Source: Gordoniibacillus kamchatkensis (GTDB lineage Bacteria; Bacillota; Bacilli; Paenibacillales; NBRC-103111). Taken from it: DNA of 64,000 nt. Positions within the stretch are counted from its first letter, which is position 1, and each line of letters starts with the position of its first letter. The position numbers and the translations under genes were made by a program. The stretch is from positions 1 through 64,000 of the forward strand of contig NZ_JXAK01000001.1 of assembly GCF_000829455.1 (NCBI RefSeq). The letters are read 5' to 3'. Positions 1 to 9,265 of the stretch are shown piece by piece. The notes under the pieces are model-generated. The model saw only the letters and a program-made list of their open reading frames with translations. It was not told where the DNA came from and searched no databases.

Positions 1-403
1 GGAAGGCGATGTCCCAGTTCGTCGTCTCCTCGAAGCCGAGCAGCGACAGCTGGAGCTCGTCGCGGTCTTTTTGCCACTTGACGGCAGTCTCTACCGCATT
101 AGTCGAGAACGGCGATTTTTTTGCGCCCGGTTGCCCGGCCAGCCCGTCCATCGCCCCGCACCCGATCAAATATACAGGCCAAGCAGTTCTTTCTCCGCCT
201 CCAGCTTCTGCCCCGGCGATATATCCGGCATGTCGGGGAAGGCGATGTCCCAGTTCGTCGTCTCCTCGAAGCCGAGCAGCGACAGCTGGAGCTCGTCGCG
301 GTCTTTTTGCCACTTGACGGCAGTCTCTACCGCATAGTCGAGAACGGCGATTTTTTGCGCCCGGTTGCCCGGCAGCCCGTCCATCGCCCCGCACCCGATC
401 AAA
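1..403. repeat. Imperfect direct duplication at the window edge, inside the dnaE 3' region
   Basis: Positions 1-170 repeat positions 237-403 almost exactly. The outer copy carries three extra single bases: an extra T in CGCATT near 100, seven instead of six Ts near 115-122, and an extra C in CCGGCC near 139. Read on the dnaE strand, the gene runs through 403-171 and then, directly after the residues LLGLYI, jumps back into the same sequence instead of continuing. Extra bases in short runs at a sequence edge point to an assembly artefact at a contig end; a true 233-bp tandem duplication is the alternative. Confidence 0.9.
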
Positions 404-3033
404 GACTCGATGACGCGCTTGTTGCACACCCGCAGGTCGATGCGCCGGCAAAAATCGAACAAGCTCTCGAACGGCCCGTTCTCGCGCTCGCGCATTATCG
501 CCTCGATCGCCTGCGTGCCGACGTTTTTGACGGCGGCTAGCCCGATCCGGATCGTCTGCCCTTCCTCGCCGCCCACCGGCGTGAACGTCACGCCGCTCGT
601 GCCGACGTCGGGAGCCAGCACCGCTATGCCCATGCGGCGGCATTCGTCGACGTATTCCGCCACCTTGCGCTGGCTGCCCATGACCGCCGTCAGCATCGAT
701 GCCATAAACTCGACGGGAAAGTGCGCCTTCAAATACGCCATGCGGAAAGCGAGCACCGCGTAGGCGGTCGCATGCGCGCGCGGGAAGCCGTAGTCGGCAA
801 AACGCACGATCATGTCGTACACGCGGTGCGCGTCTTCCTCCGCGTAGCCTTGCCCGAGCGCACCGGCGACGAAATGCGCCCGCTGCTCGTCGAGCACTTC
901 GCGTTTCTTTTTCGAAACTGCGCGCCGCAGCAAATCCGCTTCGCCGAGCCGGAAGCCGGCCATCGCCGAGGCGATCTGCATAATTTGCTCCTGGTACACG
1001 ATGATGCCGTACGTATCCCGCAAAATCGGCTCCAGCGACGGATGCGGATACGACACCTCGATGTCCCCGTGCTTGGACTGAATGAACTGCGGAATAAAAT
1101 CCATCGGCCCCGGCCGGTACAGCGCCACTACCGAAATAATGTCTTCGAAGCCGCTCGGCCGCAAATCGCGCAGGACACGCCTGCAGCCGGCCGACTCGAG
1201 CTGGAACACGCCCGTCGTATCGCCTCGGCCGAGCAGCGCGTACGTCGCTTCGTCGCGGTCCATATCGAGCTCCTGCAGCTTCGGCGCCATGCCATGCCGC
1301 TGCTCGATCCACCCCAAGGTACGCTCAATGATCGAGAGCGTGCGCAACCCCAGAAAATCCATTTTCAAAAGCCCGATCGCTTCGAGATGCTCCATCGTGT
1401 ACTGCGTGAGCGCCGTCTTCTCGGCGCCTTCCTGCAGCGGCACGTATTCGGTCAGCGGCTCGCGCGAAATGACGACGCCGGCCGCGTGCGTCGAGGCGTG
1501 GCGCGGCATGCCTTCGACTTTGCGGGCCATGTCGAGCAGCTCCGCCGTCTTCGGCTGTTTTGCGGCCAGCGCCTTCAGCTCGGAACTAGTCTGCAGCGCC
1601 TCTTCCAGCGTGATGCCGAGGGCATGCGGGATGAGCTTCGCAGCCCGGTCCACCTCGGCGTACGGCACGTTCAGCGCGCGCCCGACGTCGCGCACGGCGG
1701 CCCGCGCCGCCATCGTACCGAACGTAATGATTTGCGCCACGTGCTCGCTGCCGTATTTGCGCACGACGTAGTCGATCACCTCGTCGCGGCGCTCGTCGCT
1801 GAAGTCGATATCGATATCCGGCATCGACACCCGCTCCGGATTGAGGAACCGCTCGAACAGAAGCCGGTACCGCAGCGGATCGACATCCGTAATATGGAGC
1901 ACGTACGCAACCAGGCTGCCCGCCGACGAGCCCCGTCCCGGTCCCGTGGCGATGCCTTGCTCATGCGCGAACCGGATGAAATCCCAAACGATGAGAAAAT
2001 AGTCCGCATACCCCATTCGCTCGATGACATCGAGCTCGTACGCCAGCCGTTCCTCCGCCTTGCGCCGGAACTCGCCGTCCAGCCAATCGCCGCTGCCCCC
2101 GTAACGCCTCGCCAGTCCTTCCCGGCACAGCCGGCGCAAATACTGCCCGGCCGTCAGCCCGGCCGGCAGCGGCCGAAACTCCGGCAAAATCGAACGGCCG
2201 AACTCCAGCTCCAACGCGCACTTTTCCGCTATGCGCACCGAGTTGTCGAGCGCTTCCGGGACGTGGGCGAACAGGCTGCGCATCGCCTCGGCGTTTTTCA
2301 AGTACAATTGGCTCGTCTGCGGCTTCAGCTTGCGCTCGGGGTCGTCGATCGTCGTGCCGGTGCCGATGCACAGCAGCACGTCCTGCACCGCGGCATCGTC
2401 CTCGTGCACGTAATGCACATCGTTCGTCGCCACGAGCGGAATGCCGGTCTCGCGGCTCAGCTCGATCATCGCCTTCATGACCTTTTTTTGCTCCATCAGG
2501 CCGTGGTCCTGCAGCTCCAAGTAGAAATCGTCGCCGAAAATGTCCCGGTAACGCAATGCCGCCGCCCGCGCCTCCTCCTTCCGGTCGTGCAGCAAATGCT
2601 GCGACACCTCGCCGCCCAGGCAGGCGCTAAGGGCCACGAGCCCCTCGGCATGCCGGGCCAAATGCTCGCGGTCGATGCGCGGCTTGTAATGGAACCCTTG
2701 CAAATGGCCGATGGACACGAGCTTCATCAAGTTGCGGTACCCGGTTTCGTTTTTGGCGAGCAAAATCAAATGGTAAATCGGCTGCTCCTGGCGCGTTCCC
2801 CTGTCTTTGATCGAGCCGCTCGTATAGTACGCCTCGCAGCCGATAATCGGCTTCAGCCCATGCTGCAGGCAAGCTTTATAAAACGCCACCGCCCCGTACA
2901 TGACGCCGTGGTCGGTCAGCGCGAGCGACGTCATGCCGAGCTCGGCGGCGCGCTTCACAAGCGCCTCTACCCGCGCTGCGCCGTCCAGCAAACTGTATTC
3001 GCTATGCACGTGCAAATGGACGAACGAACTCAC
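166..3033 (-). CDS. dnaE: DNA polymerase III alpha subunit DnaE, 3'-truncated
   Basis: This encodes the replicative polymerase alpha subunit that extends primers at the replication fork. Residues 4-200 form the PHP domain, starting with HLHVHSEYSLLDG. The polymerase core shows GPGRGSSAGSLVAY near residues 364-377 and the catalytic aspartate block PDIDIDF near 405-411 (D406 and D408). A helix-hairpin-helix region lies toward the C-terminus. The protein is 955 residues, while family members usually have about 1,100-1,200. It stops right after LLGLYI, where relatives continue with SGHPL, because the frame enters the duplicated edge sequence. The OB-fold and C-terminal region are therefore missing here. 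DnaE is essential in Bacillus, so truncation by artefact is more likely than a real loss. It is divergent from ytrH. Confidence 0.95.
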   Translation of the reverse strand: MSSFVHLHVHSEYSLLDGAARVEALVKRAAELGMTSLALTDHGVMYGAVAFYKACLQHGLKPIIGCEAYYTSGSIKDRGTRQEQPIYHLILLAKNETGYRNLMKLVSIGHLQGFHYKPRIDREHLARHAEGLVALSACLGGEVSQHLLHDRKEEARAAALRYRDIFGDDFYLELQDHGLMEQKKVMKAMIELSRETGIPLVATNDVHYVHEDDAAVQDVLLCIGTGTTIDDPERKLKPQTSQLYLKNAEAMRSLFAHVPEALDNSVRIAEKCALELEFGRSILPEFRPLPAGLTAGQYLRRLCREGLARRYGGSGDWLDGEFRRKAEERLAYELDVIERMGYADYFLIVWDFIRFAHEQGIATGPGRGSSAGSLVAYVLHITDVDPLRYRLLFERFLNPERVSMPDIDIDFSDERRDEVIDYVVRKYGSEHVAQIITFGTMAARAAVRDVGRALNVPYAEVDRAAKLIPHALGITLEEALQTSSELKALAAKQPKTAELLDMARKVEGMPRHASTHAAGVVISREPLTEYVPLQEGAEKTALTQYTMEHLEAIGLLKMDFLGLRTLSIIERTLGWIEQRHGMAPKLQELDMDRDEATYALLGRGDTTGVFQLESAGCRRVLRDLRPSGFEDIISVVALYRPGPMDFIPQFIQSKHGDIEVSYPHPSLEPILRDTYGIIVYQEQIMQIASAMAGFRLGEADLLRRAVSKKKREVLDEQRAHFVAGALGQGYAEEDAHRVYDMIVRFADYGFPRAHATAYAVLAFRMAYLKAHFPVEFMASMLTAVMGSQRKVAEYVDECRRMGIAVLAPDVGTSGVTFTPVGGEEGQTIRIGLAAVKNVGTQAIEAIMRERENGPFESLFDFCRRIDLRVCNKRVIESLIGCGAMDGLPGNRAQKIAVLDYAVETAVKWQKDRDELQLSLLGFEETTNWDIAFPDMPDISPGQKLEAEKELLGLYI

Positions 3034-3160
3034 CGTTCACCGCTCCCGTCGTCATGTTTTGAACAAGCTTCTCATATGATTGTAACACAAGGCGAACAAT
3101 TTGCGAACAGTATGCGAACAAAATCGCCGGGAGCCGCTTGCGAGGAAAGGATGAGGCGCC

Positions 3161-3493
3161 ATGGCAGAGCTTGTCAGCAAGTTAATCATCAACTTTTGCG
3201 TCGCCTTCGGCGTCGTGCTCGGCGGCGCGATGCTGGGGGGCGTTGCCGCCGTTTTGACGCTGCAGCCGCCTACCGCGCAAATGACCACGCTCGCCGAGAA
3301 AATGAAAATTTGGGCTGTAGTCGCTTCCGTCGGCGGTTCGATCGATCCGATCCGCTATATTGAAACGCAGTTTGCCGAAGGGCAAATTTCGCTCGCCACG
3401 CAACAAATTTTGTTTATCATCAGCGCGTTCACCGGCGCCCAGCTCGGCAATTCGCTGATCCAGATGATCTGCAAAGGCGGGACTGCGCCGTGA
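3161..3493 (+). CDS. ytrH: Sporulation membrane protein YtrH
   Basis: This 110-residue protein has hydrophobic segments near residues 8-34, 48-60 and 84-104, matching YtrH, a mother-cell membrane protein made under SigE in Bacillus and needed for efficient sporulation. The start is the ATG preceded by the purine-rich GAGGAAAGGATGAGG. Its stop overlaps the GTG start of ytrI by four bases (GTGA), so the two are translationally coupled. The dnaE-ytrH-ytrI order is conserved in Bacillaceae and Paenibacillaceae, which supports the call beyond sequence resemblance. The biochemical role is unknown. Confidence 0.9.
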   Translation: MAELVSKLIINFCVAFGVVLGGAMLGGVAAVLTLQPPTAQMTTLAEKMKIWAVVASVGGSIDPIRYIETQFAEGQISLATQQILFIISAFTGAQLGNSLIQMICKGGTAP

Positions 3494-4020
3494 GAGTGCC
3501 GGTGCTGGAAAAATACGCGCGATTTTACCAGGCGGTCGGCATTTTCATCGCCGGAGGCATCGTCGGCGCCGCGATTTATATGGGCATTCATCAGCATTTG
3601 TTCAATACGCTCTGGCTGGAAAATTACGCATACAAGGAAAAAATCAAAGATCTGGAAGAGGATATGCGGACGCTGCGCAAGCTGCGCGACTCCCAGGGCA
3701 TCGTAGCCAAGGTGAACGTGCATGTCGACGCCGGCGAAGGGCGCCAGCCGCTCGACACGGTGACGCAAAAGGAGCTCGAAGCGAAAATCCGCGCCGACCT
3801 GAAATTTCTGATCGGCAAAAAAAGCGAGGACATCCAGGACAACCCCGACGTGTACAAAAAGCTGCTGGCGAGCAAAATGTACTTCGGCGTGCAGGGCAAA
3901 GACTACCGCGTCGACGTGCAGGCGCTGTTTATTAGCGGCACGCAGCTGACGTACTGGGTGACGGCCAAGGACACCGCCAGAGCGCCGACGCTTTCGGGCA
4001 GCGACCAGCGGCAGCGCTAA
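3490..4020 (+). CDS. ytrI: Sporulation membrane protein YtrI
   Basis: This 176-residue protein has one membrane segment near residues 12-36 and a large extracytoplasmic part that begins with a charged, probably coiled-coil stretch (about 42-65). In B. subtilis YtrI acts with YtrH in spore formation, without a defined enzymatic function. The start is GTG at 3490 inside the GTGA overlap with ytrH; a second GTG two codons later is possible. In B. subtilis the next gene of this neighbourhood is nrnA (ytqI), but here the coding run ends and a 1-kb repeat-rich gap follows. Confidence 0.88.
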   Translation: MRVPVLEKYARFYQAVGIFIAGGIVGAAIYMGIHQHLFNTLWLENYAYKEKIKDLEEDMRTLRKLRDSQGIVAKVNVHVDAGEGRQPLDTVTQKELEAKIRADLKFLIGKKSEDIQDNPDVYKKLLASKMYFGVQGKDYRVDVQALFISGTQLTYWVTAKDTARAPTLSGSDQRQR

Positions 4021-5099
4021 CGCGCGGACCGGCAGCCGTGTGCGGCCGCAGCGGCGGTAACGCCGCAAGGCGCCGGTGTGCCGGTGCGTCAGCGGTTCGC
4101 GCCGACGCTTAACCTTCTCGGAGCTGCCGCCATTTGATGCGGGTATTTCTGTCGGGTAAGTCACTTCATAACAGGAAAATATACCGCAAGGCGACATTCT
4201 TTGGAATAGAGCAGGAAGATTTGCCGGAAAAGCTCCCGCTAAAATGGCGAATCCTCGTTGAAAGCCGGGAAAATGGCGCAATTAGCGGGAAGTTTTCCAG
4301 CAAAACAGCAATAATCAGGCGGAAGAGCAACATTAGCGGAAGTCTTTCCGGTTATTGATAATCCCTTGTCTTCGAACAGCTCGTTTTGGAACATGGTCTG
4401 CTTAACATCAGCAGCCGGAAAAGCTGCTTAGCTTGATAAGGGAACGTCCCATTGCCCCGGTTAGCGGAAAAATGTTCCGTTATCCGCGTATTTCCCGGGC
4501 ATTTCCCAAAAATAGCGGAACAGGAGTTCGTTATCTCCGCATTTTGGGCGAAATCGCTCTTGCGGCGGCCCGATAACGGAACAGCGTTCCGTTAAGATTG
4601 ATTCGGTACCCCTCTACTCGTGCAATAACGGAAAAGCGTTCCGTTAAGGCAGCAGGAATCAAACTTCTGTTAAACCCCCGTTCCGCTCTTTTCACCAACC
4701 GGAATGTCTCGGGCAGCCCGAGAAATGCGGAGCGGGGAAGGCACGCTCAAGGTCGGGGAATTGCCCGAACAGGCGGGAATGCGGGCCTTGGGAGTGCAAA
4801 TTTTGCGCAGCAAAACTCGCAGCGTAAGCATCAGCCTGTGAACCCGTGTTCCCTGCGCGCAGCCATACTTTCTTTCGCAACCTGAAAGGCCCCGCTAAAA
4901 TGGCGCTTCCTCATTCAAATCCGTGGAAGCGGCGCAATTAGCGAAGGAGCCTACCAGCAAAATAGCAAAATCGGGGCCATGAATTCCCCGACAAACCGGC
5001 AGCAGTAATGCCCGCCTGGCGGCTCCGCCGCACCCGGCATTGCATTTTGCGGCGGGAATCGCTACAGTGGAAGAAAACCGACAAAAAGGATGTCCCGCT
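4021..5099. repeat. Gene-free, repeat-filled interval between ytrI and ytpI
   Basis: No convincing gene is present in this stretch of nearly 1.1 kb. It contains two families of palindromic repeats. The first is a row of hairpins of the type AACGGAACAGCGTTCCGTT at about 4461-4482, 4511-4533, 4574-4594 and 4626-4646. The second is a pair of roughly 90-bp related sequences at 4229-4320 and 4889-4978; both begin CCCGCTAAAATGGCG and contain GGCGCAATTAGCG, so the ends can pair. Positions 4021-4110 are a GC-rich stretch of short GCCGG/CGGCG repeats. In B. subtilis nrnA lies at this point. Confidence 0.8.
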
Positions 5100-5417
5100 A
5101 TGCAAACGTTGCAACTGTTTCTGTTCTCGTTCATCGTGCTGACCGTCGCCATGTCCGTCGGCCTCAGCGTCCGCGCCCGCCGCGAGAAAGACCCGGCAAA
5201 GCGCGGCGTCTGGAGCGCCCGCCTCAACATCTGCATGGGGATTATGCTCATCAGCATCGCCGTATCGCAGCTTTTCTTTTTTAACGATTCCAACATCCGG
5301 CGCGTATTCGGCACCGTCTGCGTGCTGCTCGGCCTGTTCAACCTATTCGCCGGCATCCGCAATTACGGCGCGTATTCGCGCATGCTCGACAAGCAGCGGA
5401 CGAACAAAGAAGCCTAA
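5100..5417 (+). CDS. ytpI: YtpI-like small membrane protein
   Basis: This 105-residue protein has three predicted membrane segments (about residues 3-23, 42-62 and 69-88) and a charged C-terminus. Size, topology and position between ytrI and ytoI match YtpI of Bacillus, whose function is unknown. The start is the ATG at 5100, preceded by AAAAAGGA at a suitable distance. It converges with ytoI; the two stop regions overlap by about four bases. Confidence 0.75.
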   Translation: MQTLQLFLFSFIVLTVAMSVGLSVRARREKDPAKRGVWSARLNICMGIMLISIAVSQLFFFNDSNIRRVFGTVCVLLGLFNLFAGIRNYGAYSRMLDKQRTNKEA

Positions 5418-6751
5418 GCCTGATCGATCACCTGCGCAGTCAGCATCGCCTTCGATACGAGCGTTCCGGCGTGGTAGATGGCCACGTCGATTTTGCCGAA
5501 TTTGCGGCTCACTTCGATGACGGTCGGGCGAATTTCGATTTCGCTGTCGATCTGCACCGGTTTGATGAAATAGGTGGACATATTGTCCATGACGAGATCG
5601 CCCTTCTTGTGCTCTTGCACGACGCGATAGGCGGCCTGCGTCATGAGCGTCGTCAGCACGCCTTCCGACACGGTGCCGAGATGATTCGTCATTTGCGGCG
5701 AAATAACGCCCCGGTAATAAAGCGCTCCTTTGTCGTCGCGCGCTTCCTCAAGCCCGCTCCAGATCAGCTCCTCGAACGTTTCGCCGTTCTGCGGCTGCTT
5801 CTGGATGTACTGCAGCGCCTTCAGCACATCGGCGCGGTCGACGACGCCGAGCAGCTTGCGGCTCCCGTCCACGATCGGCAGCAGCTCGAGCCCTTCCCAT
5901 ACCATCATGTGCGCCGCCGAAGCGACGGACGTATGCGGCGTAACGGTGAGCGGGCTGCGCGTCATCAGCTTGTCAACCGTCTGTCCGGGTTCCGCGCCGA
6001 CCATATCTTTCGGCGTGACGATGCCGATCACGCGGTTCCATTCGTCAACGACCGGGAAGCGGCTGTGGCCGCTTTCGTCGAGCAGCTTTTTCCACTCGGT
6101 CCACGTGCTCGTCGCCTTCAGCAAGTAAACGCCCGACGCCGGCACCATAATGTCTTCGATCAGCATTATCTTCTTCTTGATGAGCCGGTCGTAGATCGCG
6201 CGGTTGATCATCGACGCTACGGTAAACGTATCGTACGAGGAAGAGATGATCGGCAGCTCCAGCTTGTCGGCCAGCGCCTTTACCTCGTCGGACGTGTCGA
6301 AGCCGCCTGTAATAAGCACGCTGGCTCCATGCTCGAGTGCGCCGAGGTGCGCCTTGTACCGGTTGCCGACGATGAGCAAGCTTCCCGGCTCGATATAGCG
6401 CATCATCGCGTCTTGCTGCATCGCGCCGATGACGAATTTGTGCAGCATTTTGTGCAGGCCGTTCGCGCCGCCCAGCACTTCGCCGTCCACCATGTTGACG
6501 ACCTCGGCGAACGTCAGCTTGTCGATGTTTTGCCGCTGCTTGCGCTCGACGCGGACTGTGCCGATGCGCTCCTTCGTGCTGACGAGCCCTAGCGTCTCCG
6601 CTTCCTTGATCGCGCGGTAGGCGGTGCCTTCGCTGACGCCGAGCGTTTGCGCGATTTTGCGCACGGAAATTTTGCTGCCGAGCTTGACGCCTTCGATATA
6701 TTTTAAAATTTGCTCGTGTTTGGTCGTCACTTCCGTCATCGTCGGTTCCAC
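5414..6751 (-). CDS. ytoI: YtoI: HTH-DRTGG-CBS-HotDog domain protein
   Basis: This 445-residue protein is a likely ligand-sensing transcription regulator. A winged-helix HTH of GntR-like type lies at residues 8-68 (KISVRKIAQTLGVSEGTAYR). A DRTGG domain follows at about 70-185, then two CBS repeats at about 195-315 that typically bind adenine nucleotides, and a HotDog (4HBT-like) domain at about 330-440. This order is that of B. subtilis YtoI. The start is GTG at 6751 with GGGGTGG just upstream. The effector and target genes are not known. The tail-to-tail arrangement with ytpI is conserved. Confidence 0.88.
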   Translation of the reverse strand: MEPTMTEVTTKHEQILKYIEGVKLGSKISVRKIAQTLGVSEGTAYRAIKEAETLGLVSTKERIGTVRVERKQRQNIDKLTFAEVVNMVDGEVLGGANGLHKMLHKFVIGAMQQDAMMRYIEPGSLLIVGNRYKAHLGALEHGASVLITGGFDTSDEVKALADKLELPIISSSYDTFTVASMINRAIYDRLIKKKIMLIEDIMVPASGVYLLKATSTWTEWKKLLDESGHSRFPVVDEWNRVIGIVTPKDMVGAEPGQTVDKLMTRSPLTVTPHTSVASAAHMMVWEGLELLPIVDGSRKLLGVVDRADVLKALQYIQKQPQNGETFEELIWSGLEEARDDKGALYYRGVISPQMTNHLGTVSEGVLTTLMTQAAYRVVQEHKKGDLVMDNMSTYFIKPVQIDSEIEIRPTVIEVSRKFGKIDVAIYHAGTLVSKAMLTAQVIDQA

Positions 6752-6937
6752 TGTTCCACCCCAAAACTAAAAACTGTATTATTCTGTATCATATCACGTT
6801 TAAAAAACTTTAGAAAGCTTTGATTCCTTTCGGCCGCGATTTCTTTTACAATGAACGTTATAGTGCGCTGCAGTTCAATCACATTCGCCTTGGCGGTCGC
6901 TGAATGACGTCATGCGTTAACGCTCGGAGGAACAGCG

Positions 6938-7627
6938 ATGAATTGGAATTTTATCATTTGCAACGTCCTCGACCTGGTGCAATGGTTCGCCATGCTGACC
7001 TTGTCGCTGACGTTGTTCCGACTTAAACCGGCGGGGTGGTGGCGGCACAACGCTCTGCTCTCGGTGGCGCTCAAAACCGTCACTTTGGCGCTGACGGCGA
7101 CGCCCCTTCACTCCCATTTGTCCATTGTCCAATTAGTGCTCATAACGCTCGCCTTCTATTGGTTTTACCGGATCCGCTTCGATTACGCCTGCGTGATCGC
7201 CGTTACCGGCGGCATTATCGTGTTCATCTCGGTGCTGGCGGTCAATTACGCGCTGGCGCTCGCCGGCGGCCAGAGGTTGGCTGACGTTATGTTCAACAAG
7301 CTCGGCCTTCCTTTGTATTTCGCCTCGGCAGCGCTGCTGACGTCCTGGATCGTGCTGCTCGCCTGGATGCTCAAACGTTTTCGCCTCGGCTTCTCCTTCG
7401 TCTCCACCTCGTACCGTCAGACGAAGCCGGGCAGGCGGCTGTTCGGCATACCGCTGACGATGTTTCTGGCCATTACCATCATGCTGCCGCCCAGCGAAAA
7501 GCTTACGAACTTGCCGCTGCTGGTCGCCGGAATATGCGTCTGCCTGCTTATGCTGCTTCTCGCTTCGCTGCGGACGGAGCTTGCCGACGATGCCGGCACG
7601 CGGTTCGGCCCCAAGACGGGGGATTGA
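6938..7627 (+). CDS. Polytopic membrane protein of unknown function
   Basis: This 229-residue protein is almost entirely membrane-embedded, with about six or seven hydrophobic helices (near residues 5-25, 36-55, 62-78, 85-112, 128-150, 174-190 and 192-210) and a short charged tail. The layout recalls the membrane half of AgrC/ComD-type histidine kinases, but no kinase domain follows. A plausible ribosome site, CGGAGGAAC, precedes the ATG. The gene is monocistronic: ytoI diverges from it upstream and a strong terminator follows. I do not recognise the family, and the AgrC comparison is only a topological impression. Confidence 0.7.
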   Translation: MNWNFIICNVLDLVQWFAMLTLSLTLFRLKPAGWWRHNALLSVALKTVTLALTATPLHSHLSIVQLVLITLAFYWFYRIRFDYACVIAVTGGIIVFISVLAVNYALALAGGQRLADVMFNKLGLPLYFASAALLTSWIVLLAWMLKRFRLGFSFVSTSYRQTKPGRRLFGIPLTMFLAITIMLPPSEKLTNLPLLVAGICVCLLMLLLASLRTELADDAGTRFGPKTGD

Positions 7628-7657
7628 AGCGGCGAAATTGAATATGAAAGATCGATC

Positions 7658-7688
7658 GGGGGGTGCCTTAGGCACCCCTTTTCGTTTT
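7658..7688 (+). terminator. Intrinsic terminator after the 6.9-kb membrane protein gene
   Basis: An 8-bp stem, GGGGTGCC/GGCACCCC with a TTA loop, is followed by TTTTCGTTTT. Confidence 0.85.
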
Positions 7689-7873
7689 GTCCGCCGCTCC
7701 CTTTCCTTCCATGAATCCCGCCATTCGCTCGCTTTCCGCCGCCCTTTGCACATAAGCAAACAAAAGTGCGGGCAGTTTCAATTACAATATTTCCGCCATG
7801 ATCAATTCCTCGATTCAGGCTCATATACATAATATCGGGAAAATGTCGTTCACAAGATGCGGAGGAGCGACTT

Positions 7874-9212
7874 ATGGATGAAAGCGGTCTCCTGAATAAA
7901 ATTGCAGTCAAGGTTAACTATAATCCGCGGGAAATCTTTTCCAAGGATGACCCCTTTTACCTGGAAAAGTGTGTCTTGAAGCATCCTCGCAATCACATCG
8001 GCCTGCACTTTTTAGCGCAAAAATACGAACAGGAAGCCATAAAACTTCTTCATAGGTTGAAACACGTTCAAGACCATAGAACAAAAATGCAGCTTGCAAA
8101 AAAAACTGGAAGATGCCGTTGAATTGTCCTATTTGCTTTATAACACCTCTTTACATAGAGGATACCGCGGAGCTGAAGAAGATATTTCCAGAGTCAAAAA
8201 AATCAAGGAAAGCTGGTTGAAAACCCGCCACGCCGCTGCCGAAACGCCTCGACTGTTTACTAAAAACAAGCTCATCGTCCTGTTATCTGTTTTGGTACTG
8301 GGTTTGCTATTGCTGCTATTGCTGCTATTGCTTTCGAATTTCGAGGATCGCAGCGCGCCGGTCGCCGCAGCGGGAAGCGATCGTTCGCCGCAGGCCAATT
8401 TGAAAACGCCCCCTCCAGCCTCATCCTACAACGTGGATCCCGATTTTTTACCGGTCAATATGTTAAGAAATGCCGTATTTCGATACTATGCTAGGGAAGG
8501 GAAATTTCCTTCAACCCTGGAAGATTTGACAAAGCCTTTTCCGAGCAATGTGCTGAGCGCTGTTCCTGTTGAATTTTACAGCAACGAAACAAAGGTTCGA
8601 AGCGCTTATGACGGCTCCGGCGGCTGGGTCTATTCGCCTCCTCCCCCCGCCTCCATGCCCGTTTCGGAACAAAATGCCGCCGACATCGCGGAGCAAAGCT
8701 TGTACCCGAATCATCCCCGAGGTTGCGCTGCAACTTGCAAGTTTGAGCCTTTTGCGATCCTCATCGATAAACAGACTCATCTGTTAAAACTGGTGTCGGG
8801 CGATTTCCTTCTCTTCCAATATCCCGTCGCTTTGGGCAAAAATAATTCAACTCCTGCAGGCGATTTTCTTATCGCCAAAAAAGTCGCGAACCCCAATAGC
8901 CATGTGACGGATAAGAGCGTTTTTGGCGCAAGAGGAATGGAATTGTCCAATCCCAAATACGCCATACACGGAACAATCGACGATCGTTCGATCGGAACGA
9001 ATATTACAGCCGGATGCATCCGAATGCATAACGACGATATTGAACAATTATTCGATGCCGTTTCGCTGTCCACCCCGGTTCACGTCCTTCCGTCCATTCC
9101 GGAAGACCGAAATCTCCGGCCCATTCATTCGCCAAACGTTTATCGCTCCGATAAATCCTTCTATTTGCCGAAAGAGACAGACCGGCACACCGTGTATAAT
9201 TGGGCTTTTTAA
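7874..9212 (+). pseudogene. Membrane-anchored L,D-transpeptidase (YkuD family), frameshifted at an A8 run
   Basis: The product would be a cell-wall L,D-transpeptidase that cross-links peptidoglycan or anchors proteins. The first frame (7874-8122) gives an N-terminal cytoplasmic part. The second (from about 8094) continues it with a membrane helix rich in leucine and an extracellular YkuD domain whose catalytic signature is the HG of KYAIHGT and the cysteine in TAGCIRM. The frames join at a run of eight As (8098-8105); seven As would give a continuous protein of about 446 residues. A good GGAGGAG site precedes the ATG at 7874. The break is either a sequencing insertion or a site of polymerase slippage. 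No other lesion is visible, so the gene is probably intact in the organism. Confidence 0.85.
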
Positions 9213-9217
9213 TCGGC

Positions 9218-9258
9218 AAAAAGGAGCCGGCTCCGCGTTTGGAGCCGACTCCTTTCGG
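9218..9258. terminator. Bidirectional terminator between convergent genes
   Basis: Fifteen-base arms (9220-9234 and 9241-9255) starting AAAGGAG pair with one wobble around a GCGTTT loop. A-rich and T-rich flanks on the two sides allow use in both directions. Confidence 0.85.
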
Positions 9259-9265
9259 CATGCGA

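Noticed and set aside
721-3363. 880-codon open frame on the plus strand opposite dnaE
   Set aside because: It is antisense to a gene with unmistakable polymerase motifs; the Arg/His-rich composition is typical of a shadow frame in GC-rich DNA.
4134-4358. 74-residue plus-strand frame in the ytrI-ytpI gap
   Set aside because: It runs through repeat sequence, has no ribosome site and has repeat-derived composition.
8090-8110. Programmed ribosomal frameshift in the L,D-transpeptidase
   Set aside because: The required +1 or -2 shift at A8 has no stimulatory structure or ribosome-site pattern nearby; sequencing error or transcript slippage explains it more simply.
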